DNA of 38,894 nucleotides, taken from Reticulitermes lucifugus (lineage: Eukaryota > Arthropoda > Insecta > Blattodea > Rhinotermitidae). Below, one piece after another: positions 11,801 to 21,767 of the stretch (position 1 is its first letter; the number at the start of each line of letters is the position of its first letter). A program made the translations under genes and the position numbers. The notes beneath the pieces were generated by a model, which saw nothing but the letters and a program-made list of their open reading frames with translations, made no database searches and was not told where the DNA came from. The stretch spans positions 14,615 through 53,508 of the forward strand of contig JAKCWW010002789.1 in assembly GCA_026260175.1 (NCBI GenBank). Direction: 5' to 3'.

Positions 11801-12087
11801 GCCGCATAATTTCCGTAGTGACTGACATTAGTCGCATTGTGCAGTATGAATGACACCAGACGTAGTGGCTTGTGCCTGATTTATATGCCTTGTTAGGAAA
11901 GCCTCGATTGATTTTGTCTTCTGGGTAATTCTGAATTTAGTTAATAATTTTTGTGGTTTTATGTTCAGGAATCTTGAAGAGTTGGTGCTAATTCAGCTTC
12001 TTCATGTCTTATGGGACCCGAAAGTTGATTGTCGTATCCAAAATTTGCGCTGTAGTGCCCTATCCTGAGCCATTTCGGTGTGGTTAT

Positions 12088-12351
12088 TTATTTTTCTTTC
12101 CATGGCGCGACAGCCCCTAGTGGGCCAGTGCCTCCTCATTGTCGGGGCTTCACGATCACACTCAGACACACCGCGCTCGGTAGGACTCTTCTGGACGAGT
12201 GATCAGCCCGTCGCAGAGACCTCTACCTGCCAACACACAACACTCACAAGAGACAGACATCCATGCCCCCTGCGGGATTCGAACCCGCAACCCCACAAGC
12301 GAGCGGCCACACACCCACGCCTTAGACCGCTCGGCCACTGGGATCCGCTCA
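12088..12351 (-). mobile_element. tRNA-derived SINE, family A, with 10-bp target-site duplication
   Basis: The reverse complement shows the head GTGGCcgaGCGGTCTAAGG and B-box arm GCGGGTTCGAATCCCGC, then the full family-A body ending in ggcccactaggggctgtcgcgccatgg and an A-rich tail. The flanks gtgtggttat (12078-12087) and gtatggttat (12352-12361) differ at one base and form the target-site duplication. Confidence 0.9.
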
Positions 12352-12401
12352 GTATGGTTATATCTATATATCTATATATATATGGTTATATCTATCAGTA
12401 A
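12352..12401. repeat. AT-rich simple repeat
   Basis: Alternating tatatc/tatata units, including two copies of atggttatatctat, lie directly beside the SINE target-site duplication. Confidence 0.7.
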
Positions 12402-12899
12402 ATTGTAAACTGGGTCATATAAATGCCCTACGCCGCCCCTGAAAGCTTATCGGGATAACGTACTGGCTATACCGTGTGCACGAGTGGTGTGGATTTCTGA
12501 ATGCGCGGGTTTTTCGTCACTGCTCTTCGCCGTGAAAGTGAGTGTGACGGAGTGTGCATGGTAGAGAGGCTTCATCTTAGATACAACTTGATTGTGCGTT
12601 GTGCAGTTACGTCACTTCCATTAACATAACAGATCATCCATCAGTCGATTCATTAATGTGTTAAGTGCACTCAACTACAGGAGGCACTTGCTATTGCCCA
12701 TACACCATACAAAATCCAAAACTGAAAACTAAACCCGCTCGGCAGCGGCACTTTGTCACAGACTTTTATCTTTATGGTCTGTGATGAAGCACACCTTTTT
12801 CCAGCAGTTTCAAGTCTGCCATTACTACGAACTCTGTTATAAGCGTTATTTAGTCGGCGTTTTTCTGTGTAGCGGTCGTGACGCACAGTGTATCTATTA
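12402..12899. other. No gene recognised
   Basis: No exon or repeat is recognised in this span. Confidence 0.45.
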
Positions 12900-13075
12900 A
12901 ACCTGTGATTGCCAACCTTTTTGTCCAGGACCCAAAATTGTAAATCACAATGGTCTTGTAACCTCCCACATAATGCCAGCATCGCATTTAGGCCTTGATG
13001 TTTGCGTGAATATTTTGAAATCAACGACCCCTCAGAATTCGCCATGGACCCTGGGTTTCAGAATTCTCATTAGAC
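12900..13075. mobile_element. Possible hAT-like non-autonomous element remnant
   Basis: The left end reads tgattgccaacctttttgtcc...aggaccc, and the right end reads tggaccctgggtttcagaattctc, an imperfect inverted arrangement of the 'wrong-end' phrases seen in many hAT derivatives. No clear 8-bp target-site duplication was found, so the call is weak. A similar but better-bounded candidate is at 25419-25687. Confidence 0.35.
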
Positions 13076-13202
13076 CAGCGTTTATATCAGGCGTGTTTAC
13101 AAGACGTTTGTGTGTTATGGCATAACAGGCAGTCCAGGCAAGTAACACTGTAAGAACGCATGCAGCGATACAGTGTGACAGTTAAGGCAGTTCGGAAGGC
13201 TC

Positions 13203-13490
13203 GTAAAGAAGTAAAGTTCACCGTAAAACAGGCCATGAAGGCCTAGAGGGGGAGTAGAGCTATAGCACTACTCTTTCTTTAACCTCGGCGCTACATGGGG
13301 GTGGGTGGTCAACGCCACGCCCCGGCCGCTTTACCNNNNNNNNNNNNNNNNNNNACCCATTGTACAGGAGGCTGGGTGGGCCCCAGGGCCGGTCTGGACG
13401 GGTGCGGAAAATCTCGCCTTTTTCGGGATTCGATCCCCGCACCGTCCAGCCCGTAGTGAGTCGCTATACCGACTGCTCTATCCCAGACCA
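13203..13490 (-). mobile_element. tRNA-derived SINE, family B, with target-site duplication and internal assembly gap
   Basis: In reverse orientation it carries the family-B head (gactcactacggg, B-box region ggggatcgaatccc) and body. Flanks ttcggaaggctc (13191-13202) and ttccgaaggctc (13491-13502) match at 11 of 12 bases and bound the element. Nineteen Ns (13336-13354) lie inside the body, replacing sequence present in other copies (the region of cccgggt...ttcccggggg). Confidence 0.9.
13336..13354. other. Assembly gap (19 N)
   Basis: A run of Ns inside a SINE. Any open frame reading through it is artificial. Confidence 0.99.
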
Positions 13491-13502
13491 TTCCGAAGGC
13501 TC

Positions 13503-14182
13503 TTGCCCGATGGTAAACAGGCTGAAGCGTGGACTTGAACATTTACTCCCACCAAATTCCGAGATTTGTAATGAATTGAGCGTTTACCCCCTTAGGCACA
13601 GGGTTTCCTTTACTTTCTTATGACGTACCGGAAATAGTGAAACTCTGTATCGGTTACTGCCACGAGGTAGCTCTCATTCGGGCGACTTCTGCGTGTGATT
13701 CACCTCCATGCTAGACGAGGTCTTGCTCCGTTATCATCCGTGAGATATGATGATTCATTTTAAGGATCAGCAAAACTGTGCCTCACTACGTCAGTTATTG
13801 AGCCACAGTTGGTGTTTAATCGCAGACGGGGGACAGTTCTGTGTGTGGGGTTCGTCTGCAGGCACCAGATGAATGGCCTCGAAGTAGGCTACTGCGACTG
13901 TGCGTTAGTAAACAGCTCTTTGCTCGCATAAATGGTGTTGCAGTTTAAGAACAGTTTAGGAGCTTCCTAGTTTATAGATCATGCAGGGTCGTCTCGTATT
14001 GTTACGGCACTAAAAGCAAGGAAGTTATGACATGTAGGTCGTATGGGGAGACAAATTCGTACAGACTTTTTATGGGAAAAGCGGTTGGGTAGCGGACATA
14101 TGGGTGACCGAAGAGGAGATGAGATAATATTAAAATGTGAAATTTGAGGTTCTCACGACAGGGGTTGTGGAGACTGCTGTCT
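13503..14182. other. No gene recognised
   Basis: No exon or repeat is evident. At its right end (near 14140-14155) aaatttgaggttctcac resembles a flank of the foldback copy at 24.24 kb (aaatgtgaggttctcac), so the adjacent repeat may be longer than its inverted arms. Confidence 0.45.
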
Positions 14183-14306
14183 TCTAAGTTGTGGTGCCGT
14201 GTAGTCTGGTAAAAGCGTGTTGACGCTTCAGACTAATTTGCTGAGGCGTAAGGTTCCTCTGAAAAGTCGTTACATCTTACCAGACTACACGGCGTCACAC
14301 CTTAGA
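14183..14306. repeat. Foldback element, diverged member of the GACGTTTCGG family
   Basis: Two 30-bp arms at 14183-14212 and 14277-14306 pair at 27 of 30 positions (each contains the core gccgtgtagtctggtaa or its complement), separated by a 64-base loop. The arm sequence follows the same pattern as the outer arms of the foldbacks at 17.0, 17.7 and 31.4 kb (ttct..g.t.tta..c.gcgt.gagtggtaa). The central gacgtttcggg portion is not conserved here. Confidence 0.7.
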
Positions 14307-14640
14307 CGATAACAATCTTTGGTATTAGAATTAATCGTGCGCAAATGCGCTGGATGGATTGTGAATGGGATTGACTCAAAGCCCTATACACTGTGGCGTT
14401 AGGAATGTTTCCTTTGAGGTCTGTTACTAGAAAGTTAGTGAAGGTTTCTTCGGACAGATCGGTAAACGGCGCCTTCAGGCAGTGTACTGTCAGGAATGTA
14501 TTTACAGTGTGGGATAATTACTGTTTCAAAACCTCACATTTCCCTAAAATGTCAGCGTGGAGGTAAAAGTATGTTTTTATAACAAAATTTAATTCAGAAA
14601 CGAGGCTTTGATGGTAAATGAACCAACAATGTGGTACATC

Positions 14641-14675
14641 TAGAAGAACTGCTGATATTACCAGCAGTTCTTCTA
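14641..14675. repeat. Perfect 14-bp hairpin
   Basis: tagaagaactgctg (14641-14654) is exactly complementary to 14662-14675 across a 7-base loop. It lies about 50 bases upstream of a hammerhead-like relic and may be part of the same retroelement fragment. Confidence 0.85.
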
Positions 14676-14721
14676 CATGGACAATTAGACCAAATCATTA
14701 TTGTTTTATGCAACGACTGAT

Positions 14722-14768
14722 GTGCTCGCTGATGATGGACAAACGAGGTCCGAGACATGTAGGAGTGT
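14722..14768 (+). other. Hammerhead-like motif with damaged core
   Basis: CTGATGA at 14729-14735 is followed by a GGAC...GTCC hairpin, then GAGAC in place of GAAAC, then ATGTA and GGAGTGT. Stem I partly pairs (tgtgctc with ggagtgt, with a mismatch next to the core). The GAAA to GAGA change should abolish cleavage. Confidence 0.55.
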
Positions 14769-16103
14769 AGTGTGTTTTTTAATATATTATTGTGACTCTG
14801 TGACAATTTGAGTGCATTTGTTGGTTGATATTAAAAAACCGTGAGAACAAGTCAGCAAATCTGCATCAGGATGAAGGATATTGAAAAAGGACCCGCACTG
14901 ATGGTCCTCCATGCCCCGCATACCGTTACCTGTTGAAGTCAGTCACTCGGACTGGAAACGTGAGAACGAAGCACATTGTCCGAAGCGTACTGTGCAGAAG
15001 CCACTAGAGGAAGACGCTGAAGCAGCCTCTTAACCACAAGACTGTTCTGTGAATTGCCTACTGTGTCACTTCGAACTTTCCTGATACGTGTATACTGCCA
15101 TTGTACTTCTTTTCAGGGGGTTATGGGGGAGACCTTACTTCCATAACCGAGCCTATTGTACTCTTTGTGCTGTAGTTCATGGTGCAGAGGTTTTAATTAA
15201 TGCAGTCTTTCGGGCATTGGCTGGGGAGCTAGCGCATAAGAGGGCCTTTGCTCACACAGGACTGTACAGCACAGGAAAATACAATGAAGTCCCTAACGGG
15301 ATAGGAATCCACTATCGCAATGTTAAGAACGGAGCGAGATCGATCGCCTCTTCATTGTACTGCCACTTAGACGACAATAAAAAGGGATATTTACCGTAGA
15401 GACAGTAAAACTCTTAGAGAACAGTTTCTTCGAAACTGGATAACAGTTGATGTCCAAGTACTTCCCAGTCTTCAGAGCATAATGAGTATCAGTTTTGGGT
15501 TGTTAGTAAATATAAAGTTGTTCCTGTGTCGAAGTAACGTATAGTGATGTGTGGATGAATAGGATGGAAGGTAATGGCGGTCTGTTCTTTTGTTAGTTTT
15601 ACGTCGTCCGGATAATAATACGAGTGCTGAGGTAATTAATCAAGGGTATTATAAGACACTGAGAAATAGACCCGTCGTCTGATGGGGTTAAGCTAATACT
15701 CATGCGCTAATCCACGGCTTCTTTGTCAGGATCTTCTTGATTCTTGATGATTGATGAAGTTACACTGTTGGTTATTAAATTATATTTTCTTGCAAACATA
15801 ACCTAAATCCATCATGGTGTCATTGTGTGGTTTTTTCTGTTAAAGACCTCGTCTGCCGTCTATTTTTTTCGTCATTTTCTGTGAAGTACTTTTGTAACTG
15901 ACGTGTTTAGTGTAATTCCTGTTTGTCCATTTTAATCTTGCATCATGTAAATGTTAATGTCATTGGTTTATTTCAACAGTTACGATGTCAGTCATGAACC
16001 AGTTGACAGCGTCGTTAAATAACTCACACTCCAAGACGATATCACTACATACAGTCTAATGTATTTATGTTTCAGACTTTTCATTTCTAATTATTATCCA
16101 TAC
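14769..16103. other. No gene recognised
   Basis: The longest open frame (15088-15399) has no recognisable domain, and no splice-site pair supports it. The span is CpG-rich non-coding sequence. Confidence 0.45.
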
Positions 16104-16392
16104 AATTACAACTAAATGCACTTACAGTTAACAAACGTATATTGTATTATCTCATGATATACACCGTCCTTCATGTTTCGGCATAAAATAAACCGTTGTC
16201 GGGGAGAATCAAGCACAAAGGATACGAGACATATGCAAACATACGTATACATCGTCAAATATGTAGAATATACAGATACAAAACATTGCAGTCAGATATC
16301 TGTATTAAGTTGATTCACCCCCATTGTACTTGTTAATCATATATTTATTTCACAGAATACAGTCACACACAACAGCACAGTGTAACTCAGTT

Positions 16393-16433
16393 AGGCTAGT
16401 AGTTTCGGCTTAATGTAAGCCATCGTCAGGCCT
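16393..16433 (-). ncRNA. Minimal hammerhead ribozyme motif, intact core
   Basis: Reading the minus strand: AGGC (stem I), CUGACGA, U, a 6-bp stem II GGCUUA/UAAGCC closed by CAU, then GAAAC, UACUA and GCCU (stem I). The conserved core fits CUGANGA with N=C and GAAA. Stem I pairs over 4 bp; stem III is reduced to A15.1-U16.1. As in every copy here, one extra U separates CUGANGA from stem II, which departs from the textbook hammerhead. It lies in the left inner arm of the foldback. Confidence 0.6.
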
Positions 16434-16522
16434 CGTCTTTTTTTAGTCAAAACTTTTAACTACATTTAGGAATTCCTAATTGCATATAAAGTTTTGACTA
16501 AAAAAGGTTCTTAAAACAGAAG

Positions 16523-16563
16523 AGGCCTGATGATGGCTTATATTAAGCCGAAACTACTAGCTT
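16523..16563 (+). ncRNA. Minimal hammerhead ribozyme motif, intact core (partner of 16393-16433)
   Basis: AGGC is followed by CTGATGA (16527-16533), stem II GGCTTA/TAAGCC with loop TAT, GAAAC (16550-16554), TACTA and GCTT. Stem I is 4 bp with one G-U pair. Predicted cleavage would follow A16559. It sits in the right inner arm, so the two motifs are in opposite orientation and a transcript through both would form a long hairpin competing with ribozyme folding. Confidence 0.6.
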
Positions 16564-16856
16564 AATTGAGTTACACTGTGCTGTTGTGTATGATTGTATT
16601 CTGTAAAATAAATATATCAGTATTTTAGATTTTATTAATGGAAGTAATTGGTGTGTTTATATTTATATTTGTGTGTATATTTGTATAATGTGTGTTTGTG
16701 TATATTTATATAATAATAAATATACAAACATCAGTTATTTGCAGTAATAGAATCTAAAATACCTATATCTTACTGCAATGTCCTATATTTGTATATTCCG
16801 TATATCTGACGATGATGTATGCATATGTTTACATATGTTTCTTATCTTTTGTGCTT

Positions 16857-16905
16857 GTTTCTTGCTGAGGATGGTTTATTTAAGCCGAAACGTGTAGGAG
16901 AGTGT
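16857..16905 (+). ncRNA. Minimal hammerhead ribozyme motif (outer arm copy)
   Basis: CTGAGGA (16865-16871) fits CUGANGA with N=G. It is followed by a 5-bp stem II GGTTT/AAGCC, GAAAC, GTGTA (stem III of two pairs, loop GU) and GGAGAG, which pairs with the upstream TTTCTT after a G-G mismatch next to the core. The inverted partner in the left outer arm (about 16154-16215) has lost the core (CCGACAA), so only this side could be active. Confidence 0.5.
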
Positions 16906-17035
16906 ATAATAAGATAATGCAATGTTTTTTAACTGTAAGTGCATTTAGGTGGAATTACAAGAATAACATGCTTAATGCACGGAATGTGAATGATATTAAG
17001 ATTGTCATTTATAAATTAATCATTACCATGATGTT

Positions 17036-17185
17036 GATGAGATCTGCGCTATTACGCGGCGTCGTGTGGTAATTGTTTACCGACGTTTCGGGACCCTTGA
17101 AGATGGGACCGATACGTTGGCCCGAAACGTCGGTAAACAATTACCACACGACGCCGCGTAATGTCCCAGAAGAGTGCAGATCTAA
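17036..17185. mobile_element. Foldback element with perfect 41-bp arms (GACGTTTCGG family)
   Basis: Arm 17052-17092 is an exact reverse complement of 17121-17161 (41 of 41), separated by 28 bases containing cttgaagatgggaccgatacg. Outside these arms gatctgcgct and agtgcagatc continue the inverted pairing with gaps. The left end gatgagatctgcgc matches the left end of the copies at 17700 and 31359, whereas their right-end segment gcggcggaag is missing. No target-site duplication was found. Confidence 0.85.
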
Positions 17186-17691
17186 TCGTAAACGTATGGT
17201 GATCACACTGCTACCCTTCAGTTGCAATGAAAACAAAGGTTGGCACTGAATATTGTGCGTTTCGCCGCAGTGGCGGAGGAACCGGTGGGAGGGGGGGGAT
17301 GATAGTATTGTCTTAAAGAAGCAGGTAATCCAGTCACTTTTTCAACCGACTTTGGAACATAACATTATTGGGGCGGAGGTGGGGTGGGGGCAGAGGAGTA
17401 AACGTCTGCTGTGTAAACATGCTGATTGTTGCAGCTAATAGTCGTCAAGACAAATGCAGCCATCCTCCGCACCACAGGTGTAATCCGTTCCGCGAAAACT
17501 GTCCGCGAGGCGAAAATCAGTCAAGCGAAATCCGCGGCAGTGCAGGTGCACAGACACACGTGCTCACCTGACCCGCTTTACAGACCGTTTGCCCGTAAAA
17601 CGGAAACGGTAGCCCCACAAGCGAAAAACAGGTACAGATACCCGTTCAGCGTTGAAACGAACCAATGCCGACGAGAGAGGGATGAATCTGA
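17186..17691. other. No gene recognised
   Basis: A stretch between two foldback copies, with a run of eight G at 17291-17298. Overlapping short open frames are uninformative. Confidence 0.45.
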
Positions 17692-17699
17692 TACAAATT

Positions 17700-17955
17700 G
17701 ATGAGATCTGCGCATTTCTGGTCTATTACGCAGCGTCGAGTTTACCGACGTTTCGGGATAACGTATCGGCCCCATTTTCGAGGGTCAAGAAATCCAAGAA
17801 GAAAAGCATAATTGCGAAAAGCGACATCTTGGGCCTGGAAGATGGGACCGATACGTTGTCCCGAAATTTCGGTAAAGGATTACCACTCGACGCTGCGTAA
17901 TATCCCAGAAGAGCACAGATCTCATCAAAATCGCGGCGGAAGCCTGAAATCCCGG
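17700..17955. mobile_element. Foldback element with 8-bp target-site duplication (GACGTTTCGG family)
   Basis: It begins gatgagatctgcgc and ends gcggcggaagcctgaaatcccgg, the same ends as the copy at 31359-31597. Inverted arms share ttacgcagcgtcgag and accgacgtttcggga with their complements. The right half has a hammerhead-like order: tggaagat, gggaccgatacgttgtccc (stem II), gaaat, ttcggt. The sequence tacaaatt directly abuts both ends (17692-17699 and 17956-17963). Confidence 0.85.
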
Positions 17956-17963
17956 TACAAATT

Positions 17964-19490
17964 ATCGAGATCCGGCGTTCAGGAAGGAGGCCCGGGGCCC
18001 GACTATGGTACATGTGTTTTTGTATTTCTTTGTAGTATCATTATTTGTTGACTGTACAAATTAACCCTTTCACATCACGCCCAAGTCACTCTGTAACTGA
18101 GAGTCGGTTTTTCCGATTTAGTGTAAAGATTTTTAGCCGGTCTGCCCTTGTTGGGGGGGCCCGAAACAATTTTTTCACCGGTGCCCGAACCCGCTGTCAG
18201 TGAGGGATGGGGTTCTGTTGTGATTTTGAAACTTCTTATCGTCATGTCTGAAACAGACTTTATGCATTCGAGTTTGTAGACAGCAACAAACAAAAAATGT
18301 GAGCGTCACTTGTAATTACTTTCCTTTAATGTCTGAATGCTGACTTCACGGGTTCGCAGTCACGCCTTCTCTATGCTCCTTTCAGCTTTCCTCGTATTTA
18401 ACTCCGCCCATCTGATCCCATACAATTCACGTCCCTCGCTCATTTGTGTGTTCAGTTCGGTTCAATCCCGTGGCGTGTCGCTAGTGTTGTAGTTTACTTT
18501 GTTGAGTGATAATTGACCGTAAGTGTTCCTCCCTTTGTCTTCTCAGATTGGTAAAATGTCTTTCACCGTCTTCTTGAAGCGCGTTTGTATTGGACTGGAA
18601 TTCCAGAAGCTACGCCATGTTGAATCGGTGTGTTTGCATGCTGTGGTAACACGGGAAGGCGGAAGTTAGCGTGCCCGGTGCTCCGTTGTGTGTCGTACCT
18701 TCGTGATACTCGCATTGTGTATTGTATTCGATATCTGCAGCTGGTGCAACTTCCGCGTATCAACCAATGGGCTTCCCGTATTTGAAAATGCGTCGTCTGC
18801 GACTACTTTCAGATTTTCGTATTGGTTCTGCAAGAGAGGGAGTAATCGTTTGAATCTCGCACGTGGTGACCGGAGTTGTGATCCTTGTTAGTACTACTGC
18901 AGGAGAGGGAAGTAGTTTGTATGATGTGTCTAAGAAGGCATAACGTCACGTTTTGGACTGTCACGATTACGTGTACTGCTTTGTGGATAGAATGTGACAG
19001 TTACCCGGTCACAGGAAGTGTGGATTAACGTACGTGGGGTGGATTACGTCAGCAACATCTTGTCAATGGATAAAGGAACGAGTCAGCGCCACTGATAAAA
19101 CCAGTTCCCGCTATAATATTATCTGATAAAAGTGATTCGTAATATTGGTGTTTAACATTTGCTCGTGTTTTTCGTGCATAGTATGGGCCAGTACAGATTT
19201 AATGACGTTGCCTGCAGAGGAAGCTACGCATTAGGTTCCCTCCCGTGAGTCATTCGGCAGTCTTTCGGAAGCAGCCTTCGGTGGCAGTATTGGCATGTTG
19301 CACGACGGACGAACTGGAGTGCTGGAATGCGACGTGTTCGACTAAAGACCCTAAGCGTGTGTGACACAGATAACAAGGCCATTGTGAAGGTTGTGGGGCA
19401 GTCATTAATTTGTTGAGTGAAGGTCGGGAAAAGTGAGTACGTGACCTCGAAGTTTGTTTAGTGTGGGAACGCGCGCCGTTTCATTTACAG
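17964..19490. other. CpG-rich non-coding span upstream of an exon-like segment
   Basis: No repeat is recognised. CpG is frequent, particularly at 18300-19490. If the exon-like segment at 19491-19591 is real, this stretch would hold its promoter or preceding intron, but no core promoter element was identified with confidence. Confidence 0.4.
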
Positions 19491-19591
19491 TGATTTTATT
19501 GCAAGATGACGAGGAACAAGCAGCATATCGCAACTCTACGGCCACTCACCGCGCTAAGTCGACGGCTGCTCAAAGAGAAGTTAATACCTAG
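19491..19591 (+). CDS. Candidate short coding exon (speculative alternative 5' exon)
   Basis: A pyrimidine-leaning tract ending tttcatttacag (to 19490) could be an acceptor. An ATG at 19506 in a favourable context (A at -3) opens a 28-codon basic peptide beginning MTRNKQHIATLRP and rich in Arg, Lys and Leu. The frame ends at ACCTAG|gtaaca, a plausible donor at 19592, with two bases (AG) left over. An in-frame TGA at 19491-19493 means the ATG would be the start. The dlg PDZ3 exon at 35026 begins with the third base of a codon, so joining the two would keep the frame and give an Arg at the junction. That phase agreement has about a one-in-three chance of arising randomly. I do not recognise the peptide. 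It could equally be chance or belong to another gene. Confidence 0.2.
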
Positions 19592-21764
19592 GTAACAATA
19601 TGTGTGTGCTGTTACTCATGTTACTGTTGTCTGACAAGTGAATGTTTTGATGGAAATTGTAATGTAGCGGCGCCTGCTTACCAAAGTACACGGGTCTGAC
19701 ATGATTACGCGTTGACTGGTACAGGCGTGGTTGTGATTTTGGACCAAGTGATAGCTAGACCTTAAACAGTTGTCTGAACACTCTTCATCGGAATGTTCGG
19801 AAACAAGATGATTTCTCTCAGTTGCTTTTTATTTGTATTTTGGAATGAAACTCCGTTGTCTTTGTCCACGAAAATCATGCGAGAGAGAATTAGTTGAATT
19901 GGTCACATCAGCTTTGGTGCTGTGCTGACGCATTTTTTTTGGTGCGGGAAAACATGGATGTCAAAAGAACACAGATTATGTGAGAAGGTAAGAAAGAGGT
20001 TGGTCCAGAAGTAAACACGCGAACAAAATTATGTGTTCGTGACCCATCATCCAAATGCAGAACGGGAAAATTCATAGCAAAAAGATAGTGAATTCATCGA
20101 AACTTTGGCAGAGTTCTGATATTTGGTAACTAAAACGTTTCGTAATTACATCAANGGGGGGGGATCTGGAGCAGATGGAATGCAGGAAATGCATGTGGTC
20201 ATTGAGTTCAGAATTTGTTATTGGCCTGTCTATCTACAGGATATTTCTAGCGTGCCTCCGTCTGTGAAAGTAATATAACTGTATCCGTTTTAAACTTGCA
20301 GCTTACAGAAATGTCTGGGCCGTTGATATTGCTGACGTTGCTACTGTAGTTCAGGTTAGAAACGGTGGCTCTTGTCTCCCTTTGTTGAGCGATTCAAGGG
20401 ACGAAATAAAGAAACATGTCTCGCAGTCTGGCAGCAGTTGAACCTGCCCAATCTCTCTTTGTTGACTTCTAAAAAAACACCCAGAAATTAAATTATAAGC
20501 AGTTAATTATTTAGCGCACTGTGGCGATGGTCCGTATTTACTGTGTGTGTTGAAAAATCTGTGCAGAGACATTTGCAGGTTTGACGCAGTGAATTTTATG
20601 TATTCATAACAATGTATCTTCTCTGTTAAATGTGAAAACGGCTAATTTTAGCGGGTGATTTAAACACCAAACATTCTGTTGTGCATTAGTCATCCTGGTT
20701 CTGCCGAATAAGCGCTGAGTAAGATGTCGGGAAGATGAGGTTCCAAATCGCAGTGCTGTCGCTCCATCTTGGCGCAGGACACATCAGCGATTCTAAACAT
20801 TGGATTGTTAGCAGCCACCGTGTTTAATTATTTAAAGTAGTTCGGCGATGTTCCTTCCTCTTTGAAAAACAGAAGCAGCGGAGTTCCAAATTGTGTTCTG
20901 TATCGTCTAATACTGCAAAATAGTTACGTTGTTCATCTGTATTCGCTCTTACGTTAAGATAATACAACGATGTGTCTAGACTTACGTGTTATGAATCAGT
21001 CCCACGTCACTGCTTGAACATTCCAGCTTCGTTCCCGAGTTCGCACTGCCCAGAAGACATGACACGTGTAATACAGAATGTACTTTCCTGCATTATAAGT
21101 TTCGAAGGGAAGTGTATGTTTCTCTTATATGGAGTGATGAGTCACAAATATCAGACATTCAATGAAAATGCCGAACCCGTCGACAGGAATGTCAGACATC
21201 CCAACCGGATGTGCGTGTGTGTTGTAGCTGATGTTAGTCCGTCAGGAATGCAGACAGGATATTTTTCCCGTTAGTGCGATTGATGCAGTGATGTGTGTAA
21301 CATGCGTATAATCTGCAGTTTGCCGCTGTTCCCTGACACGATATATAACGGTTATGCTAGCCGTTGTTTATAAATATGACTGCATAGTGTCTGCCAACCG
21401 CAAAAATGTGTGGCTGCACAGTCGATAGTATTATGAATCATTGCGGAGAGACTTTACTTGAGAGTTTTTTGTTTTTTTTGCTTGTTTTGCCTGTAATCGT
21501 CTGTTTTCTTCACAGATATTCGAGCGGATCGTGACGCGTGTTACATTTATTATTTTTCACTTATTGTTGTTTGGAAATGTTAGAAATGCTTATGAAAGTT
21601 ATGTGTTAGGCAGCCTGCGGCTCTTGCTGCGTATTCTTCCCCATGCTGTAGTTTGTAGGGCTACGCTATTTGGGAGAAATGTACAGCTGACTGCCCTGCG
21701 TCGTGATGTTATTTTGTCAGGTAATTGCCGTAATCAAGTAAGAGCGGGCACACCATGACAGCTG
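19592..21764. other. No gene recognised; single N
   Basis: No exon or repeat is recognised. Position 20155 is an N followed by a run of eight or more G. The open frame at 20972-21274 has no domain pattern. Confidence 0.45.
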
Positions 21765-21767
21765 TAA

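Larger units (their letters stand above)
16104..16966. mobile_element. Nested inverted-repeat cluster carrying hammerhead motifs
   Basis: Three pairings are nested or adjacent. An outer pair about 200 bp long joins 16104-16306 with 16760-16966; both share tgcacttacagtta, acatatg and ttgcagt segments in inverse order. An inner pair joins 16341-16437 with 16521-16617. A third, shorter pair joins about 16613-16641 with 16747-16773 (a ttttagatt/aatctaaaat core) around an AT-rich tgtgtatat simple-sequence loop. Both the outer and inner arms contain a CUGANGA...GAAAC motif on opposite strands. The simplest reading is inverted partial copies of a Penelope-like retroelement terminal repeat. No reverse transcriptase ORF is present. 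Confidence 0.8.

Noticed and set aside
17036..17955. Reading the foldback family as ordinary MITEs (DNA transposons)
   Set aside because: Duplications of 8 and 12 bp at the two bounded copies, asymmetric ends and half-copies fit retrotransposed inverted fragments better, though this is not settled.
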